Positions 1 to 10,662 of a DNA stretch of 64,000 nt are shown here, in pieces (position 1 is the first letter of the stretch; the number at the start of each line of letters is the position of its first letter). Position numbers and translations under genes: made by a program. Origin of the DNA: Archegozetes longisetosus (taxonomy: Eukaryota; Arthropoda; Arachnida; Sarcoptiformes; Trhypochthoniidae). Below the pieces are notes generated by a model. The model did no database searches. It saw only the letters and a program-made list of their open reading frames with translations, and was not told where the DNA came from. The stretch is taken from the NCBI GenBank assembly GCA_018873245.2, contig JAEMBT020000005.1, forward strand, positions 8,542,001 through 8,606,000, given 5' to 3'.

Positions 1-941
1 TGAAATTATATCCAAACTAAATTATTAGTTCTTAATGGGTTTAACTTAAATCCAGTTCTTTCATTTCGACTTTAATAAAAAGAAACGAATGAAAAACTAT
101 TTTTAGTTTGACAACTTTGTCTATTTGGCTTATTAGTTAATGCAATGCATTATTGATGCTTTAAATTGAATATGACCACAATGAATGCTGAATTTTTCAT
201 GTTTTTCATGTACGTCATTAGACAAATTCAATTAGAACTTGTTCTACGGATTGAGTCGCGACTAAAAAACATTTTATTCTGTCTTGGGTATTTTATGCCG
301 TTAAGAGAATTTCTGTTTGTGCTTTAAACTTTAGGTCTATCTATAAAGGTTAAAATAGTAACTAAACATGTGCAATGTTATCAGACGTGATCGCCCGCCT
401 CTGTTGAATATAGCTGAAGATGCAACTTAGGACAGCCTAATTGATATCAATTCTAGTCCTATATATCAGAAAATTCATCAAAAGATATAAAAACCGCCGA
501 ATCGCATAGAAATTCATTAGGATCAGATCCCTCTCAGTTGTGATTCTGGAATACCATTTCGAGGACACAGCTTCAGTCCTGTTGCCATTTCTACTTTGTA
601 ATTATCAAAAAATCACAAATAGTGTAAATATTAATAATACTGATTCTTAGATAGTTCTACTCATACTTTATTATAAAGTTACTTATACTTTATTACAAGA
701 TTAGCCTTTGTATTAAATGTACATAATCTCCAACAAAAAACTTTAATTTCTTAAGATTTGTCATTAAAATATTCGGGAAAATATTCATAAATTAATTACT
801 GAATAATTGCAATAAACATATATTAATATCAGAATAGCAGTGTATTTTATGAAAAATTAAATTTATTTCGTACAACACAACATCCGGAGAAAAACAGCTT
901 AAATTAACTTTGATTGTGCCAAACAATAGATTGACACGTAG
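1..941. other. non-coding stretch, no feature seen
   Basis: AT-rich sequence with stops in all frames. I see no gene, RNA or repeat with internal structure before the fold-back repeat begins near 942. Confidence 0.5.
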
Positions 942-1416
942 CACGTCTTTGCTTCCAAAACATTCACTTCCAACGTCTTTACTTCCAATACCTCTACGTC
1001 CAATGACTTTAAATACAGTTAGTTCCAAAATACTCAATGGAAACTTCAATGAGATATTCCGCATTATGTGCAAACCGGACAGAATTTAATAGAGTACACC
1101 ACAAATCATTTCAATTTAATAAGATTTAGTACAATTTAGTGCGATTTAATGAATTACACATCTCACAAGGATTCAATGTTATTTACTAGAGTCCATCTCA
1201 ATCAAGTAAAATTCAATAATACAGTTATTTTCACATCAAACCTGTTCAATTCTGTTGATTTCAGTTTGAATTTATTTTAAAGTTTTCATTGAATATTTTG
1301 AAACTAACTATATTTAAAGTCGTTGGACGTAAAGACGCATTGGACGTAAAGACGTTGGAAGTAATGTGCTGGAAATAAAGACGTTGAAAGTAAATGTTTT
1401 GGAAGCAAAGACGTGG
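942..1416. repeat. fold-back repeat with short tandem units in the arms
   Basis: The arm at 942-1047 is the reverse complement of 1281-1416. Both arms are built from imperfect repeats of the type GACGTTGGAAGTAAA (forms such as CACGTCTTTGCTTCCAA on the left), followed by a shared block containing TTTAAATA and AGTTAGT. The right arm has one or two extra units. The spacer is plain AT-rich DNA. The 93-aa open frame on the minus strand over the left arm (792-1073) is a by-product of the repeat and not a gene. Confidence 0.75.
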
Positions 1417-1774
1417 AACCAGATTGACAAACGTCTAACTTCTAAATTTGATGTCATCAAATCATATTGCGCTCAGAGATTAACAGAAAAGTTAGACGTG
1501 GTTGCATGCTTTACATTTTAATAATTGTAGTAGTATTTTACTTTAATAAAGGAGTTAGTCAGAAATATATATGCATTCCGTCTAATCGCCTACCAAGCCA
1601 ATATGGGTATCAAATTAAAGCTTATGAAGAATATAATTGAAAGAAAAGAGAAATTTTCAAAAATATGAAGGTAAAGAGGAGATATGAATTTTAAAATATA
1701 TTTAATATTAAGAATTATTAATTACATTCAGAAAGCACATTAGCATTATCCAGGGAACACTACGTGGACGTGAG
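1417..1774. other. non-coding stretch, no feature seen
   Basis: AT-rich sequence between the fold-back repeat and the 62-bp tandem repeats. No coding frame or repeat is visible. Confidence 0.4.
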
Positions 1775-1950
1775 CTTGTTCCCCACCTCAGATTTATAAA
1801 GTGGCTATAGGTGCCCCACTCATTTTTTAGTGTGGTTTGTTCCACTCATCTCATATTTTTATAATGGTTAGAGGTGCTCCACTCATTTTTACTGTAATTT
1901 GTTCCACCCATATCAGGCTTTTATGGTGGTTAGAGATGTCCCACTTAGTC
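1775..1950. repeat. three imperfect ~62-bp tandem repeats
   Basis: Units start at 1775, 1836 and 1898. Each begins with TTGTTCC, then has a T-rich core with TTATAA or TTATGGTGG, GGTTAGAG or a close variant, and ends in CCCACTCATTTTT or similar. The third unit is truncated where it meets the stop codon of the minus-strand ORF remnant. Read on the minus strand, the repeats therefore lie directly downstream of that ORF and probably form the 3' region of the same element. Confidence 0.75.
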
Positions 1951-2818
1951 TGAGTCTGCATCAGTGCTTTCCAGGACTAAGCAGAGATCGTCCAGCGATG
2001 CTGCTGGTTCTAAAACCTCGGGTACATGCCTGCTATGCCTAAGGTACCATAGAACCGTCATACTGTGCGCCCAGCACCTAACCTCATCCTCAATAACCAT
2101 TGTCTCTACAACCATACCTATATCAGCTTTACAATCCCTCTCTAAGGCTAAAAGGAACCTCTTAGAATCTTCGAGTGACCCTAAATCAGAACAATAACTA
2201 ACCTTCGTTTACTGATTATGAATATCCATAATACTAGTAACTACATCACTACTTTTCTTAAGAAAATCCTTAATCCTCGACATCTTTATATCATGTTCAA
2301 CCAATAAAGGATCCTTCCCCTTCACATACATTTTTCTTTCTCTTGAAAAATTTCAAACAGTTTGGCCCTCAACCAACCTAGAAACTAATCTTGAAATTTT
2401 ATAATCTAAACCACGAAATCCTCTATTAATACAATATTTATAAATCCTTGAATCTAACCCATGAATTGAATTATTTTCTCCATGTGAAGAAACAAAAGAC
2501 CTGATTACGAATTCCTTTTTCCCGGTCAAAACCTAAAAGTAACTTAGCTAGACAGCTAAGATTCTGAGTTTTCTGTTTCGGCCTTTGACCTGAAGAATTA
2601 GACTTATAGGAACCACTATGCCCACAAAGAGACTAACAGAAGAAATAACCTATTTCTAATGGCAACTTAGAATTTGGACGACGGTAAATTTCCTTCTCAA
2701 CCTTACGACTATCATCTATTGTAAAAATTGGACAACTGTTAGAATCGAAGTAGGCCACATATACTTCTGCAAACTCATCCTAAGTATTAAAAATTGCACC
2801 TTCTATGATACAAGACAT
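1945..2818 (-). pseudogene. degenerate ORF of an unrecognised transposable element
   Basis: Reading the minus strand from an ATG at 2816-2818 gives a protein-like frame interrupted by several stops and at least two frame changes, ending at a TAA at 1945-1947. Readable blocks include EFAEVYVAYFDSN, SRKVEKEIYRRPNSKLPLE, a possible zinc-knuckle-like stretch with FFC, SLCGHSGSYKSN, and a C-terminal block with TVLWYLRHSRHVPEVLEP and LDDLCLVLESTD. The last block recurs on the plus strand at 9.1-9.2 kb (VLWFLGFGRYEPEIPE, LNEVCVVLESTDED), which shows a dispersed coding family and fixes the reading direction. I do not recognise the family. A Gag-like nucleic-acid-binding protein is one guess from the Cys/His stretch. 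The plus-strand ORF at 1964-2197 is a shadow. Confidence 0.55.
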
Positions 2819-3060
2819 GATTAAGAAAAACCGATGATAGGATGCAAGAACTGGAAACAAGAGTCTGGAACTGACGCAAGACTAGAGTTGATGCAGGACT
2901 AGAATCAATAGGACTGATGCAGTGCAGTCGACAGTAACGGTATTGGATGCGGTAAATGCAGCAGAAATAGTAGCAACAAAACTAAGAAAAGGGTTTTTTA
3001 CCTCTTTAATGATGTCGTGCTGATGTGCAGATGTCGTTGACGACAATAAGAATTTGAAAC
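2819..3060 (-). other. probable upstream region of the degenerate element
   Basis: Just upstream (minus strand) of the remnant's ATG lies a run of imperfect repeats with cores such as GACTAGAGTTGATGCAG and GGACTGATGCAG between about 2848 and 2930. It is more GC-rich than its surroundings, like the rest of the element. No LTR was recognised. Confidence 0.35.
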
Positions 3061-4328
3061 TTGTTTTTTCAAATTTGAATGCAACTAAATGAGTTTAGAC
3101 AGTAAAATAAAATTTAAACTAACGGTAAATAAGAAACTGTAAGCAAGTAGTTGTAAACAAAAGTTAAACTGAGAGCAAAAAAACGATATACAACAGTTAA
3201 TACTCATACATGTGCACATGTATATATGAAATAAAATTAGCCTAATTATTAAATCACTTTTAAGTAACTGTTTTATTAGTTTTGATGTTTTTATTAATTA
3301 AAAATGAAGTCATATGAAATGTAATATGTTTGCAACAATCGATTATTAATATGAATTATCATGCTGTAATTAATTGCATTCACAGTATAATTGAACTAGA
3401 GTCATGAGAAGTGAAAACAAGTCGAAGTTATGTTCAATTTGTGTGCGGCACATGAATGAGCACTATATTAAGAAGCACCACATAAATGGGCATGATTACA
3501 ATTTATCTATAAAAGATGTTAACTGCATTATAGACATTATAGAGATCAATTATCAAGCCTATGCTTATTGATAAAATGTTTCGGATATACTTTTAAAAGT
3601 ATCCGAAGTGATATGGAGCTGACTCATGTATACTTTGATAACACATGACCTCAGAAACTCTAATATAAATTTTTAGGTAACGAGGTCTCCTGGCTCAGAT
3701 GCTATAGCACATTACATGTTAAGCGCATCATGACAATCTCCACTTTTCTTCATTAATGTTTAAAGGGCCCATACAGCCAATTTTGAAGATAAAAATATTC
3801 TCAACATTCGCGCAAAATTTGGTTGGTCTAGCTCAATTAGTTCTCGAGATGTATTTGAGAAAATATTTTCATTACAAGCTTTATACAATGTGACAATTAG
3901 TAATATAAAAAAGGTTTTATAGCTAGACTGACCAGACATCCAGTTATGGACTGGGTTGTCCAATTTTTCGGGTCTCTCAACACTGTCCAACGCAGGGTAA
4001 GAACTGGATGTAGAAAAGTTCATTTATCAAGATCGAGAAAAATTTTCGGGAACAAGCAGTAAATCATTGAATCAATTGTAGTAAAGCACTGGAAATTATC
4101 ACAATATCTTTTAAAGTGCTGTAGAATATCATTATATTTTTATTATTGTTTGATTTGAAATTTCAACAGAAACTTGACTATTTCATAAAATTTTATTATA
4201 AGATATTAAGCATACGATTTAATACATCGATGAAGCAGTTTTTAGTGCAAAATATCATTGAATTTATAATTGATTTCTTCATTCATTTATCAGACAAATC
4301 CATTAGTTGTTTTTCAACCGAAATATGT
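3061..4328. other. AT-rich stretch without a supported gene
   Basis: The only open frame of note is 87 codons on the minus strand (3760-4023, ending in SKLAVWAL). It has no recognisable domain. The stretch may include old transposon debris, but nothing can be assigned. Confidence 0.35.
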
Positions 4329-6281
4329 TTTAACCCTGTACTTCCAACCCCTAAAGAGAGAGATTATAACCCTCGGCTGCGGTGGCCGCTTGATTTATTT
4401 TCGATTATAAGTTTATGTAATCCAAAAAATTATTATAAAATCGATGTATGTTTAGCAAATAGTACTTAACATGCATTAAAGTAAGAAACATTTTACATAA
4501 ACAACATTCGAGTGCTTTTTACATGTATTGCGATCACATTTAGTACAACATTAAAAGATACAGCGTTCTCTTGTATAAAGATACAATCTTCCAATTAACT
4601 ATGGACCGTTGGTTAAATGACCGTAAAAATTTACTAGTTAATCATATTTTGATGAAATTTTTTTTACACAAACTAGCATAACATCAAAGTTGTTTTATAC
4701 CATTAATTCTCAAAAACGACCTCTATATTTAAGAAAAAAATTATTCAAAAATGCCTATTTTTCCCATAGAAACGCATATAATATAATATAAAAAATATTT
4801 TATTATTGAAATTAATTTTAACAAATTTTAAAAAAATTTATAAAATAAGAAATTTGAAATTAATTAAAAATAGCTCTGGCCAAAATTAGGTGATGCCTCA
4901 ATTCACCAAATATTACATAGGAATTTAAAATTAATAATGAAATCAAATTGAAGTTATAATTAAAAATCAAAAGAATTTTAGGCAATTTTGGAAATCACTA
5001 TTATTCTCGACAAATATTTCAATTCAACTGAACCTATAAACAAATTTTAATGATAGATTTTCACTAAGATTCAAGTAAAAAAGTATATAAAATCATGGAA
5101 AAATTTAAAGTACCAACTAAATTTGATATAGTTCCTTATTCTTTAGTTCGATTTTGATTTCAGAAATATTGTTTGTGAATAATCATGGAAGGAATAATTT
5201 TAAAAAAGAAATTTTGAAAAATTCATCCTGATAAAATTTTTTATAACTCATATTTAATAACTTAAAAACTATAAAGTGTATTTGAAATTTTTCAGTTCCA
5301 TTTTGTAAAGTTTGGAAAATGAATCGATATGTGTTTCAGGAAAATTTTGAAAAATTATTAACTTGATTATGATAGCTTGTTAAGCAATAATGCAATCAAT
5401 ATAATAAAGTTTGGGAAATTTATAGTTTAGAGCTTATGGGAAAAGTAACGTAGAAATCAAACGGCGATTAAGTAAGAATAATTATTATATTGATTGCATT
5501 GATGCTTAACAAGCTACCATCATCAAATAAATAATTTTTCACAAATTTTCTAAAACACGTATCGATTCATTTTCCAAACTTTACTAAATGGAATTGAAAA
5601 ATTTCAAATACACCTTATACATTTAAGCTATAAAACATGTTGTAAAAATTTACCAGGATGAATTTTTGAAATTTTTTTTTTAAATTATTCCTTCCATGAT
5701 TACTCACAAACAATATTTCTGAAATCAAAATCGTTTAAGTCTAATATAGTTTAAATGGGAAAAATTGGTCGTTTTCAATTGAAATTTTTTTATATTGAAC
5801 CTTGATATTTTTCGAATTTAAATAAATTATTTAACTTCGTCATCATTAAAGTTTGTGCACGGAAAATTTTATCAGAATATGATTATCCAGTAAATTTTTA
5901 TGATCATTTAATCAACGGTCCATAGTTAATTGGAAGATTGTATATCTTAAATATTATCCTCAATTTCTGTATCACAATCTTCATGAAAATTATTGCACAA
6001 AAATATCACTTTAAAGGCCATTTTGTACTCTGTTTAATATACAATAACGAATAAAAAGTTATGCTTAAAATATAAATAAGAGGTGCATGTAATTTTCTTC
6101 TGGGGCTGCAAACGTCTTTTCCGCTGCTAGAGTAAAAAAGCGCATTCAAGAGATTTAAGTATATAGTTGTAGTTATAAAGTCACACTATTTCTTAAAAAC
6201 TGTTTATTTATTTTAAACGTAATTATAGTCTTAATTAAGAGCCGGCCGACACGGACTGAGGGGTTAGAAGTTGAGGGTTAA
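4329..6281. repeat. possible larger inverted-repeat element around the fold-back
   Basis: The sequence TTAACCCTGTACTTCCAACC near 4331 is matched in inverted orientation near 6259-6281 (TTAACCCTCAACTTCTAACC when reversed). Both are followed outward-to-inward by a GC-rich patch (CTCGGCTGCGGTGGCCGC; CGGCCGGCTC) that is rare in this AT-rich DNA. This suggests degenerate ends of an element enclosing the 1.4-kb fold-back. The 107-codon plus-strand ORF at 4146-4469 runs across the left end and is probably spurious. Confidence 0.35.
4580..5947. repeat. 1.4-kb fold-back (long inverted repeat) element
   Basis: The left end near 4582 (ACAATCTTCCAATTAACTAT, then GGACCGTTGGTTAAATGA) is the reverse complement of the right end near 5910-5942. 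Similarity continues inward: 4620-4720 pairs with 5780-5900, and 5150-5405 pairs with 5488-5745 (shared blocks include CCTTCCATGATTA, TTCCAAACTTTA and GCTTGTTAAGC). The left arm has roughly 400 bp of extra sequence between the two matching segments. Only about 85 bp separate the inner arms. No ORF is present, so this is a non-autonomous fold-back or large MITE. Confidence 0.8.
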
Positions 6282-6492
6282 AGTGAAATTCTTGAGTAAT
6301 CAAATAGTGATAAAAGCTAATATGTTCTCAAAATAATAGATTACGTTCTGCGACCGAACTTTGATTCGACTCAGGTAAATAAGTTTTAGAGCTCGAGTCT
6401 GATTCGAAAGGACGATGCCCTAGTGATTCTTCCTTGAATGAATCAAGACAAAGTGGAGTTCCTAAATGACATTGGTCCCAGCTTCTCAGATG

Positions 6493-8038
6493 CAGTGAAG
6501 CTCATAATTATAAGACCACTAAATATTCTTTGAAATTTTTATGTTAATTTAATAGTTTTATCACAAACTTTTGTAGACATATTAATCCTATAGTATGCAA
6601 TTAGTTGACAAAATTTGGCAACAATCAGGCGCCGGATTAGGGCTTAATCCGGAAAAATCTAGATTCTCGTATGTGCAAAATTATAAGACCGGTTGCTAGT
6701 AATGTGGATTTTATTGTTATTTTCAGTCAAAAAGTGCAATTCGAAGGACAATATTATAACTTTATATTATTTTTAGTCAGTTTTGATTCATTTTTATTTG
6801 AAAAATTATCTATAAATTATGCCGAAGGGCAAACAGCTAACGGAATATGAATGTGGCCAGATCGCGGCATTAAACGCTACGGGCATGTCCCAGAGAAAAA
6901 TAGTGGTCAAAATCGGGAGATCTAAGACCGTTGTAACAAATTATTTAGCTGATGCCGAAAATTATGTGACAAAATGGCGATCTGGACACCCGAAAAAAGT
7001 TACACCGAGGGACCGGCGAGCCATTTTACGGGAAGCCAGCAACAACGGGAGCACTTCAACTAGAATTAAGGACATCCTCAACTTACCATATCATCCAGCA
7101 ACAATAAAAAGGGTACTCAATGAATCTCCCAATCATAAATACACAAAAAGCGCGGAAAACCAACATTGAAACCCGTACATAAACAGGCCCGAATAGAATG
7201 GGCGAAATCCCATATGGAATTCGGGCAAAAATGGCGAAATATCATCTGGAGTGACGAAAAAAAGTTTAATCTCGACGGTCCAGACGGTATGCAATATTAT
7301 TGGTCAGACCTCCGGGAAGAGCCCGAAATATTTTCGAAAAATGTTCATGGTGGTGGATCGGTAATGGTTTGGGCGGCCTTTAGTTGAACGGCACAACGGA
7401 TATTGTATTTATTGATGGTCGACTGAATTCTTCAGGTTATCGTAAAGTTCTAGAAGATCATCTTTTACCGAAAGGTGCCGAAATCGGTGGCCAAGACTGG
7501 ATTTTTTAGCAGGAAAATGCGGCGATACATACCGCGCGGGCCGTTTTAGAATGGTTGTCGGCCATCGGAGTCAATCAAATGAAGTGGCCAGCGAAAAGTC
7601 CGGACCTTAATCCGATTGAGAACCTTTGGGGTATTCTGGTCAGGCGGGTTTATGCGAATGGCCGCCAGTATAGTACCGTCGGGGAATTGAAGGCTGCAAT
7701 CCGTGACGAGTGGTCAATAATTTTGTTAGAGACCCTTAGGAATCTAATTAATACTATGCCTAATAGGGTTTTTGATGTAATTTTTAAAAAAGGTGGCCAT
7801 ACAAAGTATTAATCATGAATAATTAACTAAAATTAAAAGTGGTCTTATAATTATGCACATATCGAATTTGGGTTTTTATTGGGTTACTCGGTAATCTGTG
7901 GGGTGATTGGCATAAATTTTTATATCCTAATCTATTGTTACGCAATAAAGATAAATACCAAAAATGGCTATTAAATCATTTGGTTAAATATAGAATTTTT
8001 AAGAATATTAGGTGGTCTTATAATTATGAGCTTTACTG
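6493..8038 (+). mobile_element. Tc1/mariner (Tc3-like) element with double inverted repeats
   Basis: The ends begin CAGTGAAGCTCATAATTATA (6493) and, reversed, CAGTAAAGCTCATAATTATA (8038). The right end is followed by TA and the left end is preceded by TG, a decayed TA target duplication. A second inner pair of inverted repeats shares the core AATTATAAGACC and lies about 174 bp inside each end (near 6677 and 7856). This is the IR/DR arrangement known from several Tc1-like elements. The body holds a broken transposase gene in plus orientation. The element is 1,546 bp long. Confidence 0.9.
6819..7812 (+). pseudogene. Tc3-like DDE transposase, inactivated
   Basis: The N-terminus is a helix-turn-helix (GMSQRKIVVKIGRSKTVVTN), followed by a GRPR-like linker (RSGHPKK) and a second DNA-binding helix region. 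A frame change near 7145 is needed to continue into the RNase-H-like core, which has the first catalytic Asp in WSDEKKF. A second frame change follows at about 7387 (after VMVWAAFS), and a TAG at about 7507 interrupts the block that should read F-QQDN-A. There the catalytic Asp is also replaced by Glu (QENAAIH). The last segment keeps SPDLNPIENLWG with the third catalytic acid and ends GGHTKY. With two frameshifts, a nonsense codon and a changed catalytic residue, the protein cannot be active. Confidence 0.88.
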
Positions 8039-8363
8039 TATGTATAAACTAATTTTTTTGTAGAACAATAAAATAAGTCTACTTTTGGAAACTTTGACTA
8101 TTATGAATTTAATTTAATTGAATCTGATCAAAATTGAAAGTAGTTTGTGTGTTAATTTTTATGTCTAAGTCTGAAATGTATTGTTTGAATTTTAATAGTT
8201 TAGGCGTTCAAAAATTCATTACAAGAGAATGATCAATGTTTCTTTGACAGAAACCTTGTGTTCGAATAAAGTTTTGAGCAAAGATTAATGTTTAAAATAT
8301 TTTTAAAATTCATCTACATAAAAAACGACTTAAAATATTATTGAAAGATTTTCATCTTTTAAC
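8039..8363. other. non-coding stretch, no feature seen
   Basis: AT-rich DNA between the Tc3-like element and a small hairpin element. Nothing is recognisable. Confidence 0.4.
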
Positions 8364-8468
8364 TATGGCGCCCCAAAAGACCCAATCTGATCTTTGAATA
8401 AAAATATAGTTCACGGTTAGATCTTACAACTTCTTTGACTTTTTGTTTGGATCTTTTGGGGCGCCATA
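8364..8468. repeat. 105-bp hairpin MITE
   Basis: The left end TATGGCGCCCCAAAAGA is an exact inverted copy of the right end TCTTTTGGGGCGCCATA, and a few more imperfect pairs extend inward. The GGCGCCCC core stands out in the AT-rich surroundings. No coding capacity. Confidence 0.75.
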
Positions 8469-8782
8469 TTTTTAAAAATTTTTGAAATTATTTTTTCATT
8501 ATAAAATTTTAATCTCTGAATCAATAAGTTTTATATTTTGGTGGTAAACATTATTGATTATACTGATATTTTTAGTGAAAAAAAATTCAAAAATCTTCAA
8601 CGGTTTTCTTGTAATTGAATTTTGAATTTTTTAGCTTTGAAAATTTCTAGAATATTTAATATAGATTGGAGCTCAAGGTCTTAAGCAGAAACTATCATTA
8701 ATTTTAGCCTCTTTATCAGTATAAAAAATTATCTACAAAATCAAAGGTTGGGGCCGAGGTCTATAGGGCCGCGGAACTCTCC

Positions 8783-9521
8783 TTTGGTATCAAACGAAAG
8801 GCAATTAAAAGTGGAACCGAGATTTGAAAGAATTTTTGAAGTCTAAGATGACTGACACGAGTTATAGCCTTCGGAACATTATTATAAAAGCTATTTTTGT
8901 ATTTTTAGGCGTAAAACTCGTTCAAAAATACTTTATTGTATTATTTGAATCATATTAACTTAAAATTTAATTGAATCTGAAATAGAAAAGGCATATGAAA
9001 AATACTATATTTACGTTTTAGTAGATGCAGTGAAAATCGGTGTTGAGGTAATAGTCGGGGACTGTTGGCAATGCAAAATATGGCCTAAGAACCGTCAGGC
9101 GCTGTTCATACATAACGGCGGTTCTTTGGTTTCTCGGGTTCGGCAGGTACGAGCCTGAGATTCCAGAATCCGCAGTCTCGCTGAACGAGGTCTGCGTGGT
9201 TTTGGAAAGCACTGACGAGGACTCGACTTGATTTTACTTTTACATGGATTTATTTACATATTTTTATATATTATTTATTTATTTACCATTTTATATATAC
9301 ACTATTTTATTCATATACTTTTTCTTTTTATCTTCACATATTTCTCGTTGATATATATTTACTAGCTATATTTTAACCCTTTTTTGTGCAAAAGAACTAA
9401 CAAAATGCGCATATTAATATTTTACCATTTATTTAGCCATATCTTGTGTCAGCCATCTCGGATTTCAAAAATTCTTTCAAAACCTGATTCTACTATTCAT
9501 TACCTTTCGTTTGATACCAAA
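8783..9521. repeat. element bounded by a perfect 19-bp inverted repeat
   Basis: TTTGGTATCAAACGAAAGG at 8783-8801 is repeated exactly in inverted orientation at 9503-9521. The interval contains a fragment of the same ORF family as 1945-2818. The inverted repeat may be the edge of a composite or of the element that carried the fragment. Confidence 0.5.
9040..9231 (+). pseudogene. 3' fragment of the dispersed element ORF
   Basis: In the plus-strand frame ending at a TGA at 9229-9231, the blocks VLWFLGFGRYEPEIPE and LNEVCVVLESTDED match the C-terminus of the minus-strand remnant at 1945-2818, at both protein and DNA level. Only about 45 codons are clearly alignable, and upstream similarity fades. 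The minus-strand 64-codon ORF here is a shadow in the complementary frame. Confidence 0.6.
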
Positions 9522-10061
9522 TTTGTCTTGGTTCATTTAAGGATGATTTGGGCATTGTCGTTTAAAAAAAGCAAAAAATTCGATTAATCTTTCATTGGAA
9601 ATAGAGAATATGAACAAAACTTGCCAACTTATTGAAAACTCGAGAGCAGCTTTGAAGAAGGTTTCAATGTACTAATCAAGAATATATTGAAAATCGCTTT
9701 TAAGCTGTAAAAAGATACAATTAAGTAATGAAAAAGGAGTTAATTAAATACTGAAAAATTTTCCTATTTTGAAATTGAATAATAATTTATTTGTAGAATA
9801 CCACGATGTATAAGTTGAAGATTTAATTACAGATGAATCTGTATAGAAAGATTTTACCCTTTATGTTCGAGTGTAATTATGCGACACGAATTAGAGAGAA
9901 ATCACGGAAGAAATGAATGAGACTCAAACCTCAAAGCATAAGATTATTTACATTCCATTGGGTTATTATTAAGTTGTTTCATAAAGGTTTGCGTAGATAA
10001 AAATTTATTTTCCTAGACTTGTATAAAAGATGTTTCAATGAAAATATAATATAATTATATT
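9522..10061. other. non-coding stretch, no feature seen
   Basis: AT-rich sequence. I looked for the missing half of the mariner remnant on this side of the MITE and did not see it. Confidence 0.4.
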
Positions 10062-10662
10062 GGGGAATCCGGGCTAATGGGTGTAAAGGGATTCTCGATC
10101 CCCACCCTCAAATGTTGGTTCCCTGCCATCATTGGATTCAGTTCTCTGGGCTGAACGTTTTGATGCCACACATGACCACTTCCAACCCGAACCTAACCAC
10201 TTCCGGTCACCTAGGCCTGACCCCCTCGAAAATGGATAAACCTGGCTTTACCAAGTTTTAACCCAAACCAAACCTGATTTGAACTAATATATAATAGGTT
10301 AGGTCGCGAAGGGACCTAACCAATTCTCCCTTAGTTTATATCAGGTTCGTTTGGGTTATCACTCGAGAAATCTAGGTTACGAGGTAATAAACCAAACAAA
10401 GATGGATATCTCGAAAACTATTTGTGATAATTAATCAAATGAGGTATCAAAATGCTCAGCTCGATATCTTGAATTCAATTATATATTACTTCGTGGAGAT
10501 AACCACTACCATCGGGAGTTGGTCAGAAGTGGCCAGGTTCCTGTCAGAAGTGGTCAAGTATAGTATCTAAATGTTCAAATCGACGAACTGAATCTATTTA
10601 TGTGTCACACTTGGGGGTAGGGATTGGGAACCCCCTTAGACCCATTAGCCAGGATTGACCCC
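10062..10662. mobile_element. palindromic MITE, copy A
   Basis: The terminal inverted repeats read GGGGAATCCGGGCTAATGGG at the left end and GGGGTCAATCCTGGCTAATG at the right end (reversed), followed by TCTAA-GGGG-TTCCC-type sequence. The body is clearly homologous, by eye, to copy B at 63078-63579, with shared blocks such as GAAGTGGTCA, AACCTGGCCAC-type and TGAGGTATCAAA. Copy A is about 100 bp longer because another small element sits inside it. No ORF is present. Confidence 0.85.
10261..10356. mobile_element. 96-bp MITE nested inside copy A
   Basis: The ends ACCCAAACCAAACCTGAT and ATCAGGTTCGTTTGGGT (right end as read) are inverted repeats. The middle is a further palindrome around GGTTAGGTC and GACCTAACC. 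TA flanks it on both sides (10259-10260 and 10357-10358). Copy B has a single TA at the same place, between GAGT and CAACTCGAG. That is a natural empty site showing insertion with a TA duplication. Confidence 0.8.

Noticed and set aside
792..1073. 93-aa minus-strand ORF as a gene
   Set aside because: It lies over the arm of a tandem/inverted repeat and encodes a repetitive sequence with no domain.
1964..2197. 77-aa plus-strand ORF resembling the 64-aa minus-strand ORF at 9018-9212
   Set aside because: The DNA similarity is real, but the conserved protein reads better on the opposite strand, where both copies end in LESTD before a stop.
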